NCBI GenBank assembly: GCA_017303715.1
Contig: JAFLBZ010000012.1
Location: 49,567 to 113,566 of the forward strand
Direction: 5' to 3'
Source of the DNA: Rhodothermia bacterium
Lineage (GTDB): Bacteria > Bacteroidota > Rhodothermia > Rhodothermales > UBA2364
Length of the DNA stretch: 64,000 nucleotides
Made by a program: the position numbers and the translations under genes. The first letter of the stretch is position 1. Every line of letters starts with the position of its first letter. Below the pieces are notes generated by a model that was not told the DNA's origin, made no database searches, and worked only from the letters and a program-made list of their open reading frames with translations. Below are positions 18,110 through 28,500 of the stretch, piece after piece.

Positions 18110-18812
18110 TTACACCTTCGCCTTTGCGGCTATTCTTACAGTAATAGCTGCTGTACTCCTTGCATTTGCCTCGGAAGGTTTACGCCCTCAACAAGAAGCA
18201 AATGTCGCACTTGAAAAACGTTCCGATATTCTTCGGGCGGTTCATGCAAAGCCAGAGAACCCAAAAGACGTGGTTTCTTATTACACAAAAAGTGTGGAAG
18301 AGACAGTTGTCCATACAAATGGAGAGGTCATTTCGGGCATTAAGGCATTTGACTTGGTTTTGAAAGATGAGTACGAAAAACCAGAACAAGACCGCCAACT
18401 CCCGTTGTATGTGTATTCCGGAAAAGACGGTAAAAAATATTACATCATTCCGCTACATGGTGTAGGGCTTTGGGGACCGGTTTGGGGATATGTCTCCGTT
18501 AAAGACGACTTTAAAACCGTTTATGGTGCTGTTTTTGACCATAAAGGGGAAACACCCGGTTTGGGGGCGGAAATCTCAACGGAAATGTTTCAAAAACCAT
18601 TTGAGGGAAAAACCATCTTGGATAAGGACAATAATTTTGTATCGGTTCGGGTGGTGAAAAAAGGCCAAATGACAAGCATTGCCGCAGAACACGTCGTAGA
18701 TGGTATCTCCGGCGGAACCATAACCTCGAATGGTGTGGATGCCATGTTGCAGAAGTGCCTCAAGCCTTATCTTCCCTACTTTGAAAAACTTAAAACCAAA
18801 ACCAAGGGATAA
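18096..18812 (+). CDS. nqrC: Na+-translocating NADH:quinone reductase subunit C
   Basis: 238 aa from a GTG start inside the end of nqrB. One N-terminal helix (YTFAFAAILTVIAAVLLAFAS) anchors a periplasmic FMN-binding domain. The covalent flavin site reads DGISGGTITSNG, with Thr208 as the expected acceptor. Gly207 takes the place of the more usual Ala of the SGAT motif, a mild variation that should still be accepted by ApbE. GLWGPVWGYVSVK and HKGETPGLGAEI are standard family blocks. It passes electrons between the FMN of NqrB and the iron centre of NqrD/E. nqrD follows after 3 bases. Confidence 0.96.
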   Translation: MHSNNYTFAFAAILTVIAAVLLAFASEGLRPQQEANVALEKRSDILRAVHAKPENPKDVVSYYTKSVEETVVHTNGEVISGIKAFDLVLKDEYEKPEQDRQLPLYVYSGKDGKKYYIIPLHGVGLWGPVWGYVSVKDDFKTVYGAVFDHKGETPGLGAEISTEMFQKPFEGKTILDKDNNFVSVRVVKKGQMTSIAAEHVVDGISGGTITSNGVDAMLQKCLKPYLPYFEKLKTKTKG

Positions 18813-18815
18813 ACC

Positions 18816-19493
18816 ATGAGTGCAGAGGTTCAAACGCCTGTAAAACAGGCTGCGCCCAAAGAGGCGCTCTTTTCAAAGAAAAATAAGCGAGCGCTGTTTG
18901 ATCCGCTTGATGACAACAACCCTGTTTCCGTTCAGGTTTTGGGGATTTGTTCTGCCTTGGCCGTGACGGTACAGGTTAAGCCTGCCATCATTATGACCTT
19001 GGGTGTCATGTTTGTAACGGCATTTTCTAACCTTATCATTTCCACTATGCGCGACCGGATTCCAGGACGTATCCGCATCATCGTCCAATTGGTGGTGGTT
19101 GCGACCTTGGTGACGTTGGTGGATCAGGTTTTGAAGGCATATATGTACGATGTTTCCAAACAGCTCTCGGTATTCGTTGGGCTGATCATCACAAACTGTA
19201 TCGTCATGGGGCGTTTGGAAGCATATGCAATGAGCCAAAAGCCTTGGCCGTCGTTTTTGGACGGTATTGGGAACGGCTTGGGGTATGGTATCATTTTAAT
19301 TGTGGTGAGTGTGATCCGTGAAATCTTTGGTTCTGGGACTTTGCTTGGCTTCAAAGTGATTCCACAGTTTATATATGACTTGGGCTATGTGAACAATGGA
19401 CTTATGGTGCTACCGCCAGCAGCGTTGTTTATCATTGGTTGCTTTATTTGGTGGCAACGAAGCCGGAACCCCAAACTTATCAATGTGTCTTAA
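18816..19493 (+). CDS. nqrD: Na+-translocating NADH:quinone reductase subunit D
   Basis: 225 aa, six predicted helices, with a short charged N-terminal tail before FDPLDDNNPVSVQVLGICSA. Together with NqrE it holds an intramembrane iron-sulfur centre. The two expected cysteines are present: Cys45 in GICSALAVT and Cys128 in TNCIVMGR. Other family blocks are FSNLIISTMRDRIPGRIRII and FLDGIGNGLGYG. The N-terminal tail is a little longer than in Vibrio NqrD (about 210 aa). Position between nqrC and nqrE follows the standard order. Confidence 0.96.
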   Translation: MSAEVQTPVKQAAPKEALFSKKNKRALFDPLDDNNPVSVQVLGICSALAVTVQVKPAIIMTLGVMFVTAFSNLIISTMRDRIPGRIRIIVQLVVVATLVTLVDQVLKAYMYDVSKQLSVFVGLIITNCIVMGRLEAYAMSQKPWPSFLDGIGNGLGYGIILIVVSVIREIFGSGTLLGFKVIPQFIYDLGYVNNGLMVLPPAALFIIGCFIWWQRSRNPKLINVS

Positions 19494-19511
19494 CATTTAA
19501 ACAGATCGTAT

Positions 19512-20126
19512 ATGGAACATCTTGCAGGCATATTGGTCAAGTCCATCTTCGTTGAAAATGCCATCTTTGCATTCTTTCTGGGGATGTGTTCTTTTCTGGC
19601 TGTGTCCAAATCTATCAAAACGGCATTTGGCTTAGGAATTGCCGTTATTTTTGTGATGGTGCTTACCACGCCAGCCAATTATTTAATCTTGACCTATTTA
19701 CTCAAAGAAGATGCCCTTGCGTGGATTCATCCCAGTTTGGCGGGTGTGGATCTCACGTTTTTGGCTTTCATTCTTTTTATTTCGGTTATTGCCGGTATGG
19801 TACAATTGGTAGAAATGATCATTGAGAAATTCCTGCCCGCGCTGTACAATTCTCTTGGTATTTTCTTGCCACTGATCACCGTAAACTGCTCTATACTCGG
19901 GGCGGCGTTGTTTATGCAAGAGCGGGAGTATAATTTTGCCGAAACCACTGTTTTTTCTTTAGGGATGGGCATTGGTTTTTTTCTCGCGATTGTTGCCCTC
20001 GCTGCCGTTCGCGAAAAGTTGCGTTATTCCCACATTCCAGACCCGCTCAAAGGGTTGGGCATTGCCATGATCATCACCGGACTCATGGCAATGGCATTCC
20101 TAAGTTTTGCCGGTATTCAATTGTAA
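19512..20126 (+). CDS. nqrE: Na+-translocating NADH:quinone reductase subunit E
   Basis: 204 aa, six predicted helices, the inverted homologue of NqrD. The iron-ligand cysteines are Cys26 in [10 protein letters not shown] and Cys126 in [12 protein letters not shown]. The family start [19 protein letters not shown] and the segment [19 protein letters not shown] are clear. NqrD and NqrE form the alternating-access pair whose iron centre moves electrons across the membrane to the FMN of NqrC. It sits 18 bases after nqrD and 18 before nqrF. Confidence 0.97.
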   Translation: MEHLAGILVKSIFVENAIFAFFLGMCSFLAVSKSIKTAFGLGIAVIFVMVLTTPANYLILTYLLKEDALAWIHPSLAGVDLTFLAFILFISVIAGMVQLVEMIIEKFLPALYNSLGIFLPLITVNCSILGAALFMQEREYNFAETTVFSLGMGIGFFLAIVALAAVREKLRYSHIPDPLKGLGIAMIITGLMAMAFLSFAGIQL

Positions 20127-20144
20127 AATAAAGTCGCTAAAATC

Positions 20145-21395
20145 ATGTTAACGATTCTTGTTGGTAGTATTGCGGTTTTTTTATTGATCATCCTGATTTT
20201 GGTCTTCCTGATCTTAACGGCAAAGGAGAAATTGCTCCCAAGTAAAGATATAAAGATTGTAATCAATGGTAAAACGGATGAACCGATTACCGTAAAGCCG
20301 GGTGCTTCCTTGTTGACAACCTTGGCCGAGCAAAAGCTCTTTTTGGCATCAGCTTGTGGTGGTGGTGGCACTTGTGCGATGTGTAAGTGTAAGGTGTTAT
20401 CAGGTGGGGGTGATGTATTGCCCACCGAGACCAATCACCTTAACCGCCGTCAGGTGGCCGAAAAAGAACGCTTGGCATGTCAGGTCAAGGTGAAAGAAGA
20501 TATGGAGATTGTGATTCCGGATGAGGTTTTTGGGGTCAAAAAATGGGAATGCACCGTTACTTCTAATGACAACGTATCTACCTACATCAAAGAGTTTGTG
20601 GTGAAGCTGCCGGAGGGCGAAACACTTGATTTTGATTCCGGTGGCTATATCCAGTTGGATGTTCCGGAATTGGATTTGGACTTCCAAAAAGCCCTTTATA
20701 ATATTCCAGATCGTTTCCGTGATGATTACGACAAGTACAAGATTTGGGATTTAAAGCTCAAAACAGACGAGCCAATTTTTCGTGCTTATTCTATGGCCAA
20801 CCATCCCGCAGAAGGTAACGTGATTATGCTCAACATTCGTTTGGCTACTCCGCCTTGGGATCGTGCCAAAAATGGTTGGAAGGACGTGCCGCCGGGGATT
20901 TGTTCTTCCTATGTGTTCTCGCGTAAGCCCGGAGACAAAGTAACCATCAGTGGCCCTTACGGAGAGTTTCACATCAAAGACACCGGAAACGAGATGGTTT
21001 ATATCGGTGGTGGTGCTGGTATGGCTCCGTTGCGTTCGCAAATCTTCCATCTGTTCCATACCCTCAAAACCGGACGGAAAGTTTCTTATTGGTATGGTGC
21101 GCGGAGCAAGCGGGAAATCTTCTATGAAGAACACTTCCGAGCCATCGAGAAAGACTTTCCCAACTTTCAATTTAACATCGCTCTCTCCGAGCCGTTGCCA
21201 GAGGACAATTGGACAGGTTACGTAGGATTTATTCACCAAGTGGTCTTGGATCAGTATCTTTCCAAACATGAGGCACCCGAAGACATTGAGTATTACCTCT
21301 GTGGCCCGCCCATGATGCTCTCTGCAGTAGATAAAATGTTGGACAGCTTAGGCGTTCCGAAGGAAAAGATTGCTTTCGACGACTTTGGTAGCTAA
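20145..21395 (+). CDS. nqrF: Na+-translocating NADH:quinone reductase subunit F
   Basis: 416 aa. This is the NADH-oxidising entry point. It has an N-terminal membrane helix ([21 protein letters not shown]), then a 2Fe-2S ferredoxin domain with Cys71, Cys77, Cys80 ([11 protein letters not shown]) and Cys112 (LACQ). A ferredoxin-reductase module follows, with the FAD-binding RAYSMANHP and the NAD-binding [15 protein letters not shown], ending in YLCGPPMM and FDDFGS. Length and order are normal. A strong terminator 18 bases after the stop closes the operon. Confidence 0.98.
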   Translation: MLTILVGSIAVFLLIILILVFLILTAKEKLLPSKDIKIVINGKTDEPITVKPGASLLTTLAEQKLFLASACGGGGTCAMCKCKVLSGGGDVLPTETNHLNRRQVAEKERLACQVKVKEDMEIVIPDEVFGVKKWECTVTSNDNVSTYIKEFVVKLPEGETLDFDSGGYIQLDVPELDLDFQKALYNIPDRFRDDYDKYKIWDLKLKTDEPIFRAYSMANHPAEGNVIMLNIRLATPPWDRAKNGWKDVPPGICSSYVFSRKPGDKVTISGPYGEFHIKDTGNEMVYIGGGAGMAPLRSQIFHLFHTLKTGRKVSYWYGARSKREIFYEEHFRAIEKDFPNFQFNIALSEPLPEDNWTGYVGFIHQVVLDQYLSKHEAPEDIEYYLCGPPMMLSAVDKMLDSLGVPKEKIAFDDFGS

Positions 21396-21412
21396 CCTAT
21401 ACCAAACCAGCC

Positions 21413-21449
21413 AAGCCTGTGTAGAGTTTTTTCCGCACAGGCTTTTTTC
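21413..21449 (+). terminator. Rho-independent terminator ending the nqr operon
   Basis: Nine-base stem AAGCCTGTG/CACAGGCTT followed by a T-run. It lies between nqrF and apbE, so apbE is either read through at low level or has its own promoter. Confidence 0.85.
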
Positions 21450-21472
21450 TTATAAACACCTTCCTATAAGCC

Positions 21473-22477
21473 ATGAAAAACGTTTTCTTATTCTTTTTTT
21501 TATTAGGCTTTGCCGCATGTAAACCACAGAATGTGCCCGTAAACGAGTTGGTAGAACTCAGTGGGGAAGCGCAAGGAACCACGTTCTCCATCCGGTATGC
21601 CGATGCCGCACAGCGCGATTTTTCTAAGCCTTTAGACAGCCTTTTTACCGCCGTTAACCAAAGTATGTCCACTTGGGACACCACTTCGGTGATTTCAAGA
21701 ATCAACCGCGATGAACCCAATGTGGTCATAGATCCTATGTTTGAAGCAGTCTTCCGTAAAAGTTTAGAAGTTGCAGAGAACACCGATGGTGCATTTGATG
21801 TTTCGGTAGGGCCTTTGGTGCGGGCATGGGGGTTTGGCTTTAAAAAGGGCGAAACCACGATGCGGCCACATAAAGTGGATAGTTTGCGTGCCTTGATTGG
21901 TTACAAAGACCTGATATTATCCGAGAACAAAACCATCCGGAAACGCTCGAACATGCAAATTGACTTTAATGCCATTGCACAAGGCTATACCGTTGATTTG
22001 GTAGGTAGGTTTTTAGAAAATAAAGGGATTCAGAACTATATGGTGGAGTTAGGCGGCGAGGTCTTGACCAAGGGCAAAAAGCCTGATGGAACCCTTTGGC
22101 GGATTGGGATTGATAAGCCTACGGAAAATGAAGTGGAGGGTCGCCCTTTGCAGGCCATTGTAAACCTAAGCAACAAGGCCCTTTCCACGTCTGGGAGCTA
22201 TCGCAAGTTTTACATCCGAGACGGGGTAAAGTACTCGCACACTATTGATCCACAAACCGGATACCCCGTCAAGCACAACCTCTTGAGTGTATCGGTGATT
22301 GCCGATGACTGTGCAACTTCGGATGCTTACGCAACGGCCTTTATGGTCATGGGCGTCGAGAAAACGTTGGCATTTATCCAAGGGAAACCCTTAGACGTTT
22401 ATTTAATCTATGGTGATGAGAAGGGAAAACTTCAGGTGAAAATGTCGGATGGATTTAAAAAATACTTGGTGGAATAA
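21473..22477 (+). CDS. apbE: FAD:protein FMN transferase (ApbE)
   Basis: 334 aa with an exported N-terminus MKNVFLFFFLLGFAAC; Cys16 is a likely lipid-anchored residue, although the -3 position is Phe. ApbE uses FAD to attach FMN to Thr or Ser in Dxx(S/T)GA(T/S) motifs in the periplasm. Seen: GEAQGTTFSIRY, MSTWDTTSVISRIN, AFDVSVGPLVRAWGF, MQIDFNAIAQGYTVDLVG, GGEVLTKGKKPDGTLWRIGI, and HTIDPQTGYPV near the metal/FAD site. The two motif-bearing targets, NqrB Thr216 and NqrC Thr208, are encoded just upstream, so its job is clear from context. Confidence 0.95.
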   Translation: MKNVFLFFFLLGFAACKPQNVPVNELVELSGEAQGTTFSIRYADAAQRDFSKPLDSLFTAVNQSMSTWDTTSVISRINRDEPNVVIDPMFEAVFRKSLEVAENTDGAFDVSVGPLVRAWGFGFKKGETTMRPHKVDSLRALIGYKDLILSENKTIRKRSNMQIDFNAIAQGYTVDLVGRFLENKGIQNYMVELGGEVLTKGKKPDGTLWRIGIDKPTENEVEGRPLQAIVNLSNKALSTSGSYRKFYIRDGVKYSHTIDPQTGYPVKHNLLSVSVIADDCATSDAYATAFMVMGVEKTLAFIQGKPLDVYLIYGDEKGKLQVKMSDGFKKYLVE

Positions 22478-22860
22478 GTCCATTTGGATTTGTTCAGTCC
22501 GTAAAAGCTGCATCTGCTAATGGGGAATTTTTTTGTTTGCCGATGCCCAAGGGTTCGCAAGGTTATTAACGTAAACTTTGGGTTTGAGGGGCATCAAACC
22601 GAATAATGAATACAAATATTCATTATAATTCTTTTAATAACAATGGCTTAGGTACTGTGTCTTGCCTTGTGTTATCGCTCAGGGTTAAAGCCCTTGGTTT
22701 TCGTGCCTACTTCTCCGCCCTGATTGACGGCGTTAAACATAACCCGTTCGTTTTTGATAGTTCACCTCCTCTTGCGTCAAACATTTTCAGGGCCACATGC
22801 TTTCGGACTTGAAATTAACCCCATGCTTCAGGGTGGGGTTTGGTGGAACTGTACCCAACG
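22478..22860. other. Non-coding gap with a decayed repeat
   Basis: No gene seen. It contains repeat copy A (22660-22843), which has two hairpin-forming stretches: AGGGTTAAAGCCCT at 22681-22694 and ACCCCATGCTTCAGGGTGGGGT at 22818-22839 split around the loop. The AT-rich part at 22600-22650 shows no promoter box that I can trust. Confidence 0.5.
22660..22843 (-). repeat. Diverged dispersed repeat, copy A
   Basis: The reverse complement aligns with 14789-15020 at both ends. It starts with AAACCCCACCCTGAAGCA and ends with TTTAACCCTGAGCGATAA. It is shorter than copy B because the middle parts differ in length. Non-coding, placed between convergent genes. Confidence 0.5.
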
Positions 22861-24063
22861 TCAGGCCAATTTTTGGATTATTCTCTCGAACCGATCGGCA
22901 ATTTTGTCCACATGGAAGTGGGCATCGGCATAAGCACGGGCATTCTGCCCAAGTGTTTTCCGTTGTTCGGGATTGTTGTGTAAGGCTAAAATAGCATCGG
23001 CCAAGGCATTCGCATCAGTATTGCCCAAGACAACCCCTGTTTGGTGGCGTTCGGTGATTTTAGCGGCCAGATTCACGGTAGGTACTACGAGAATGGAAGG
23101 ACGTTGGGCGGCAAAAGCAGACCAAACTTTGGAAGGTACACTAAAAATCCCTGCATCCGGTTCCAAAAGTGTGAGCATCACATCCCCCGTTGCCAAAACG
23201 TATGGGAAATCCTCGAAGGGCTGGAAAGGTAAGAGTTGCAAGTTATCAAGTCGCCGTTCTGTCTTAACCCGTCGCAAAACATCCACACTTAGTCCTTCCG
23301 AAACGACCAGAAAAACAATGTCCTTATGTTCCATCAAGCGTTGTGCCGCTTCAGCAATCAGCATCGGGTTATGCTTAAGGCCCAGTGTTCCGGCATACAA
23401 AACCACAAATTTATCTTGCAATTTTAGTTTTTCGGAAAATGGATTTAGATGCGGTAGAACAGGAATCTGTTCAATCGGTGCCCAGTTTGGGATAACGGAT
23501 ATGTTTTCGTCCCGCACGCCCCAATCCGCTATAATGTCCTGAAAATCCTCGGCAATGACCACCACGTGCTGTGAACGTCGGAGCATCGCGGCTTCGATTC
23601 GTCCATAATGCCAGCCAATGATCGAACCTACGGGGCCTAATTTGTCGGATAAAATGCTTTTCGTTGCAATACTGATGATGTCTTGTAGCCAAAATACAAA
23701 CGGAACATCATGATGATTGGCCCAACTTAGAAGTTTTTTTTGTGCCTCAATTGGTGTATTGGACGATAGGATAAGGTTTGGTTGGATGTCATCGCATAGC
23801 TTTCTTATGACATCGCCATACGCAGCCTCCTGGAATCTTCTACGAATCAGGTTTCCTTTTTGTACTGGAGGCGTGCCCTCGCCAAGATTAACCACGTTCA
23901 AACCCGGAATGTCGCTTGAAAGTGTACCACGTGGGCTTTCAACGGCAGATGTATAGGCATGTGTAACCGGATAACCACGCTTTGCTAATGCACGGCTAAG
24001 GTCTATTGGGAAAGCATGTCCGGGATAATCGTGGACAAGGATGTGTGGGCGGGAGGCTGTCAT
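22861..24063 (-). CDS. Glycosyltransferase, GT4-like (WbuB-type)
   Basis: 400 aa, two Rossmann-like halves (GT-B fold). N-terminal half: RPHILVHDYPGHAFPIDLSRALAKRGYPVTH split around the acceptor side. C-terminal half: FVVLYAGTLGLKHNPMLIAEAA, a typical donor-side segment, then LLPFQPFEDFPYVLATGDVMLTLLEPDAGIF-type sequence (shown in parts) with VPSKVWSAFAAQRP, the place of the E-x7-E region. It should transfer a nucleotide-activated sugar to a cell-surface glycan in the cytoplasm. Neighbouring genes give no pathway, so donor and acceptor are unknown. Divergent from pdxB. Confidence 0.82.
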   Translation of the reverse strand: MTASRPHILVHDYPGHAFPIDLSRALAKRGYPVTHAYTSAVESPRGTLSSDIPGLNVVNLGEGTPPVQKGNLIRRRFQEAAYGDVIRKLCDDIQPNLILSSNTPIEAQKKLLSWANHHDVPFVFWLQDIISIATKSILSDKLGPVGSIIGWHYGRIEAAMLRRSQHVVVIAEDFQDIIADWGVRDENISVIPNWAPIEQIPVLPHLNPFSEKLKLQDKFVVLYAGTLGLKHNPMLIAEAAQRLMEHKDIVFLVVSEGLSVDVLRRVKTERRLDNLQLLPFQPFEDFPYVLATGDVMLTLLEPDAGIFSVPSKVWSAFAAQRPSILVVPTVNLAAKITERHQTGVVLGNTDANALADAILALHNNPEQRKTLGQNARAYADAHFHVDKIADRFERIIQKLA

Positions 24064-24100
24064 GTAATTTCAAAAATCAACGAACCGTTCTTCCAATGCT

Positions 24101-24108
24101 TATTTTTG
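24101..24108 (+). promoter_or_regulatory. Possible -7 box for pdxB
   Basis: TATTTTTG matches TAnnTTTG exactly, 48 bases before the pdxB start. No good TTTG box is visible at the right distance upstream. Confidence 0.3.
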
Positions 24109-24155
24109 CTAAACTGGTTCGGCATAAAGTGATAACCTGATTAATAATATAGCGC

Positions 24156-25313
24156 ATGAAAATCATTGCAGACGAAAATATCCCGCTTTTATACCAATTC
24201 TTCGGAGAGTTGGGGGAGGTCGTTTTGCTTCCGGGAAAAGCCATAACTGCGGATGTGGTACACGATGCAGATGCTCTTTTGGTTCGGAGCGTTACAAAAG
24301 TAGATGCCGACCTCCTACAAAAAAGTGCCGTAAAGTTTGTAGCAACAGCAACTGCCGGAACCGATCATGTAGATTTGGAATGGCTACGAGAACGGAAGAT
24401 TGGCTTTGCTCACGCTCCCGGTTCCAATGCCGAATCGGTGGTAGAATATGTTTTGGGGGCTTTATTACACCTCTGCATCTTTCATGAAACAGAACTTCGG
24501 GGCAAAACAGTGGGTGTTATAGGGATTGGGGAGATCGGAAAGCGGCTGGTTCCTCGCTTGGAAGCAATGGGATGTATCGTCCTCCAAAACGATCCACCCC
24601 GTGCGTTGACAGAGGCCGGAAATTGGACGAATCTCGAAGACCTGCTGCAACAGTCCGACGTGGTCACTTTTCATGTCCCTATGGTTAAACAAGGGCTTTT
24701 TCCAACCCATTATATATTGAACTGCCAAAACTTTCATCTGTTAAAAAAGGGTGCATGGCTTCTTCAGGTGTCGAGAGGCGGTGTTGTTGAAGAGGCGGCG
24801 CTAAAAACAGCCGCCGCACAAGGCCAAATTGGTGCTTTTGTGCTAGATGTGTGGGAAAATGAGCCACTCTTCGACCCCGATTTGGCGACGATGGCTAACC
24901 TTGCAACACCACACATTGCAGGATATTCATACGACGGAAAGGTAAATGGCACCAAAATGATTTATCAGGCTTTTTTGTCATTTTTCAAAATCCCACACGT
25001 CTCAATGATGATTCCTACCATCCTTGCCGCAGAAAATTTTACCCACGACCTTCCAATAAGGGGATTTACTGAAATCCAGTATTTACAAATGTTAACACAA
25101 AAAATGTATCCTATTTTAGAGGATGATAAGCGCTTTCGGGAATTGTTAGGGATGCAGCCCGAACAAAGATCATCTGCATTTCATAAATTACGCAAGAACT
25201 ACCCCGTCCGGTATGCTTTTAGCCATTATACCCTCGCCACCACAACGCCAGTCCTTTGGCAGAACGCCATAGCAAAAGGTTTGTGCGTGAGAACACCGGA
25301 CCTGCCCACCTAA
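24156..25313 (+). CDS. pdxB: 4-phosphoerythronate dehydrogenase
   Basis: 385 aa, the usual length. It oxidises 4-phospho-D-erythronate in the DXP-independent route to pyridoxal phosphate, in the cytoplasm. D-2-hydroxyacid dehydrogenase fold: the family N-terminus MKIIADENIPLLYQFFGELGEV, the substrate segment ATATAGTDHVD, NAD-binding GVIGIGEIGKRL, catalytic Arg in LQVSRGGVV, and His in TPHIAGYSYDGK. The C-terminal dimerisation domain (DUF3410-like) follows at about 290-385. The other pathway genes are not nearby. It is divergent from the glycosyltransferase. Confidence 0.93.
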   Translation: MKIIADENIPLLYQFFGELGEVVLLPGKAITADVVHDADALLVRSVTKVDADLLQKSAVKFVATATAGTDHVDLEWLRERKIGFAHAPGSNAESVVEYVLGALLHLCIFHETELRGKTVGVIGIGEIGKRLVPRLEAMGCIVLQNDPPRALTEAGNWTNLEDLLQQSDVVTFHVPMVKQGLFPTHYILNCQNFHLLKKGAWLLQVSRGGVVEEAALKTAAAQGQIGAFVLDVWENEPLFDPDLATMANLATPHIAGYSYDGKVNGTKMIYQAFLSFFKIPHVSMMIPTILAAENFTHDLPIRGFTEIQYLQMLTQKMYPILEDDKRFRELLGMQPEQRSSAFHKLRKNYPVRYAFSHYTLATTTPVLWQNAIAKGLCVRTPDLPT

Positions 25314-25344
25314 AATTCAAAAACTTATACCCCCCTATGGGCAT

Positions 25345-25372
25345 TTTGTAATAAACGAAAGCCATACTTTTG
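25345..25372 (+). promoter_or_regulatory. Bacteroidota-type promoter for the large surface protein gene
   Basis: TTTG at 25345-25348 and TACTTTTG at 25365-25372 match the -33/-7 consensus (TTTG, TAnnTTTG), with a 16-base spacer, slightly short. The leader to the preferred ATG at 25504 would be about 125 bases. Confidence 0.55.
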
Positions 25373-25503
25373 ACCTCTAAAGCTGAGAACACGAACATTG
25401 CGCATTTCTTTTCGCCAATTTCGGCATGAAATTTTCAGTTAATCCAAGAACAAAGCATGTGCATTCGTTTGTCTCATTCGGAATACCCACCCCGTTCTAT
25501 GCT

Positions 25504-28500
25504 ATGAAAAAACATATTTTTACCACATTACTTTGGGTTTTGGGACTATGGCTTATAGAGGCCAGATCGGTACAAGCACAGACCCACTTTACGGGCTGCA
25601 AGTCTAACCTGCGCCAAGTTTCGGTTTTGGTCTCCTCCAGTGCCCAATTAGGTGTAAATGGAGCCGGGCTACCGGCAGGGAGCGAAATTGCAGTTTTTAC
25701 ACCAAACGGCGTTTGTGCGGGTGTGGGTGTATGGCAGAATGACCCGACTTCGCTGCTGGAAATCATGGTCTCGGAAGATGCGGACAAATCCGCCACGCCC
25801 ACGCAAGATGGGATGATCAACGGGGATCTCATGCGGTTCCGAATTTGGGACAAAGCCACCAATGTGGAGTACCCAGAGTCGGCGGTGAAGGCCACTTTTT
25901 CTTCCGATCCATCCGGCAATGCAACCTTTAAATACACCTTAGCGCCCTATTTTCTCTCGGCATTGATCGTGATGGAAAATGGTTCCACTTTGGCTTTTTC
26001 GAGTACGCCCATTACGGCCTCGACGGAAGGCAGTGCCTATGCTTATGACATCAACACAAGTGGGACATCGGGTACAACACGCACCGTTACCGCCCCTACG
26101 CTTCCGGCGTGGCTGACGTTTACCGCAACAGGTAATGGAACCGGAAGACTAACGGGCAATCCTTCGGATGCGCAGGAAGGAAGTCATAACGTCGTTTTGC
26201 GGGTCTCTGATGGCTCCACCAGTAAGGAACAAGCCTTTACGATTGTCGTTGCCAATGCTGCGCCCGTTATTTCGTCGCTTACGGGTACGTTTTCCGGTGT
26301 TGCGGGTGTGAACCTCTCCTTTTCTGTAAGTGCCACCGACCCCGGTAATGATGCGCTTTCCTATTCTTGGAATCCGGGTGATGGCTCTGGTGCCAGAACG
26401 GGTAATGCAAATTTCTCACATTCGTATGCTGCCTCTGGAAAGTACAACCTAAGTGTTACCGTGACGGATGGCGATGGCGGCAGTACAACGCGCACGCAGG
26501 AAGTGACCATTGGCAATACCAATTCACCACCGGTGTTTACGAGCAATGCCCCGTTAACCATACAAGAAGGCTCCCCCTATTCCTATTCCATTACCACCAA
26601 CGACGGCGATAGCGATCCGAGAATAATCACCGCAATCACCAAGCCCGTTTGGCTTACCCTAACCGATAATGGCAACGGAACCGCTACGCTTTCCGGTACA
26701 CCAAACGGAACCCAAACTGGTGCCGCGAATGTTACACTGCGTGTGCAAGACAACAAAGGCGGAAGTGCCGAGCAATCTTTTACGATTACGGTAAACAATA
26801 CCGCACCGGTCATCACCAACCTAACGGGCGACTTTACCGGAACCGTTGGTGTAACGATGTCCTTTGCTGGAACAGCCACCGATGCCGGAAATGACCCTTT
26901 GGGCTATACGTGGGATTTTGGGGACGGTTCGCCCACGCAAAGTGGATCGCCCCTAACCAATGTCTCTAAAGCCTATACCACTTCTGGCGTTTTTGTGTTA
27001 AAACTGACCGTAACCGATGGCAAAGGCGGAACAACTACTCGGACGCAAAACATCACCATAAGCGGCGGTAGCAATAGCGCTCCACGCTTCACCAGTTCGC
27101 CTATACTTGCTGCAACCGAAGGTAGCAACTACATTTACACCATCTCCGCCACCGACCCCGACACAGGTGCAGCCCTAACCATTACCGCCATCACCAAACC
27201 CGCATGGCTTACACTGACCGCTACGGGAAATGGAACTTCAACCCTCACCGGTTTGCCCTTAGACCTGAACGAAGGCCCCAATGCTGTGGTCTTGCAGGTC
27301 TCCGACGGAACGGCAACAGACCGCCAAGCGTTTGAGGTCAATGTTCAAAATGCACCACCTGTGATTTTGGCCTTTACCGGAAACTTCTCTGGTACTGCCG
27401 GACAGTCCTTAAGTTTTGTGGGAACCGCAAACGACCCTGGCAACGACGCCCTTACGTATCGGTGGGATTGGGGCGATGGGACACCCGCACAGCAAGCCAT
27501 TGACCTGAAAAATGTCTCGCATGTCTGGACGGTAGGAGGGACTTATACCTTACGCCTCACCGTCACAGATGCCGACGGCGCTACCGCCACCGATACCCGA
27601 ACCGTAACCATTGGAACCGTTAATGCGCCGCCCGTCTTCTCCAGCACGCCTACAACCTCGGTGAATGAGGGTAATGCGTATGTCTATAACATAACCACAA
27701 CAGATGGGAACAATGATGCCCGTACCATTACCGCCAATCAGAAACCAAGTTGGATGACCTTCCGTGACAATGGCGATGGAACAGCTACGCTTACGGGAAA
27801 TCCCTTAGACCCTGAAGAAGGACGTTATCCTGTAGTGCTAACGGTCGCAGATGGCAAAGGAGGTTCTACTGAACAACGCTTTGAAGTATCCGTTTTGAAC
27901 ATGGCTCCCGTCATTACGTCTTTCACCGGAACGTTTTCTGGCGATGTGGGGGTCTTGCTATCCTTCAAAGGTGCAGCGACAGACGCGGGGAAAGATGAAT
28001 TGACCTATGCTTGGAATTGGGGAGATGGAACCGCCTCCTCGGCAGGTATAGACCTTACGGATGCCGGACACCGCTATAACAATCCCGGCAGCTATACCTT
28101 AACCCTCACCGTTACCGATCCCGACGGTGGACGTGCCATCGAAACGCGCACCGTGGTGGTGGGCATTAGCAATGCACCTACTTTTACCTCCACGCCCATT
28201 ACAACAGCCACCGAGGGTACGCTTTATACCTATTTGATCACCACAACAGGCGGGAATGGGAATCCGCGCAACATTACAGCAACTTCTAAACCCGCGTGGC
28301 TTAACCTATCGGCAACAGGCAATGGAACCGCAACCTTAAGCGGAACACCCATGGATGCCAACGAAGGCACAAACAACATCACCCTCGAACTAACCGATGG
28401 CAGTAAAACCACCAAACAAGTTTTTGCGATTAATGTGCTGAATGCAGCGCCAGTGATTGCAAACATTACAGGCGACTTTACGGGACAATCTGGAAAAGAG

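Noticed and set aside
22606..22994. Several short plus-strand frames in the apbE-glycosyltransferase gap
   Set aside because: They overlap each other, run into the antisense of the glycosyltransferase gene, and coincide with a decayed repeat also found in a frame-free copy.
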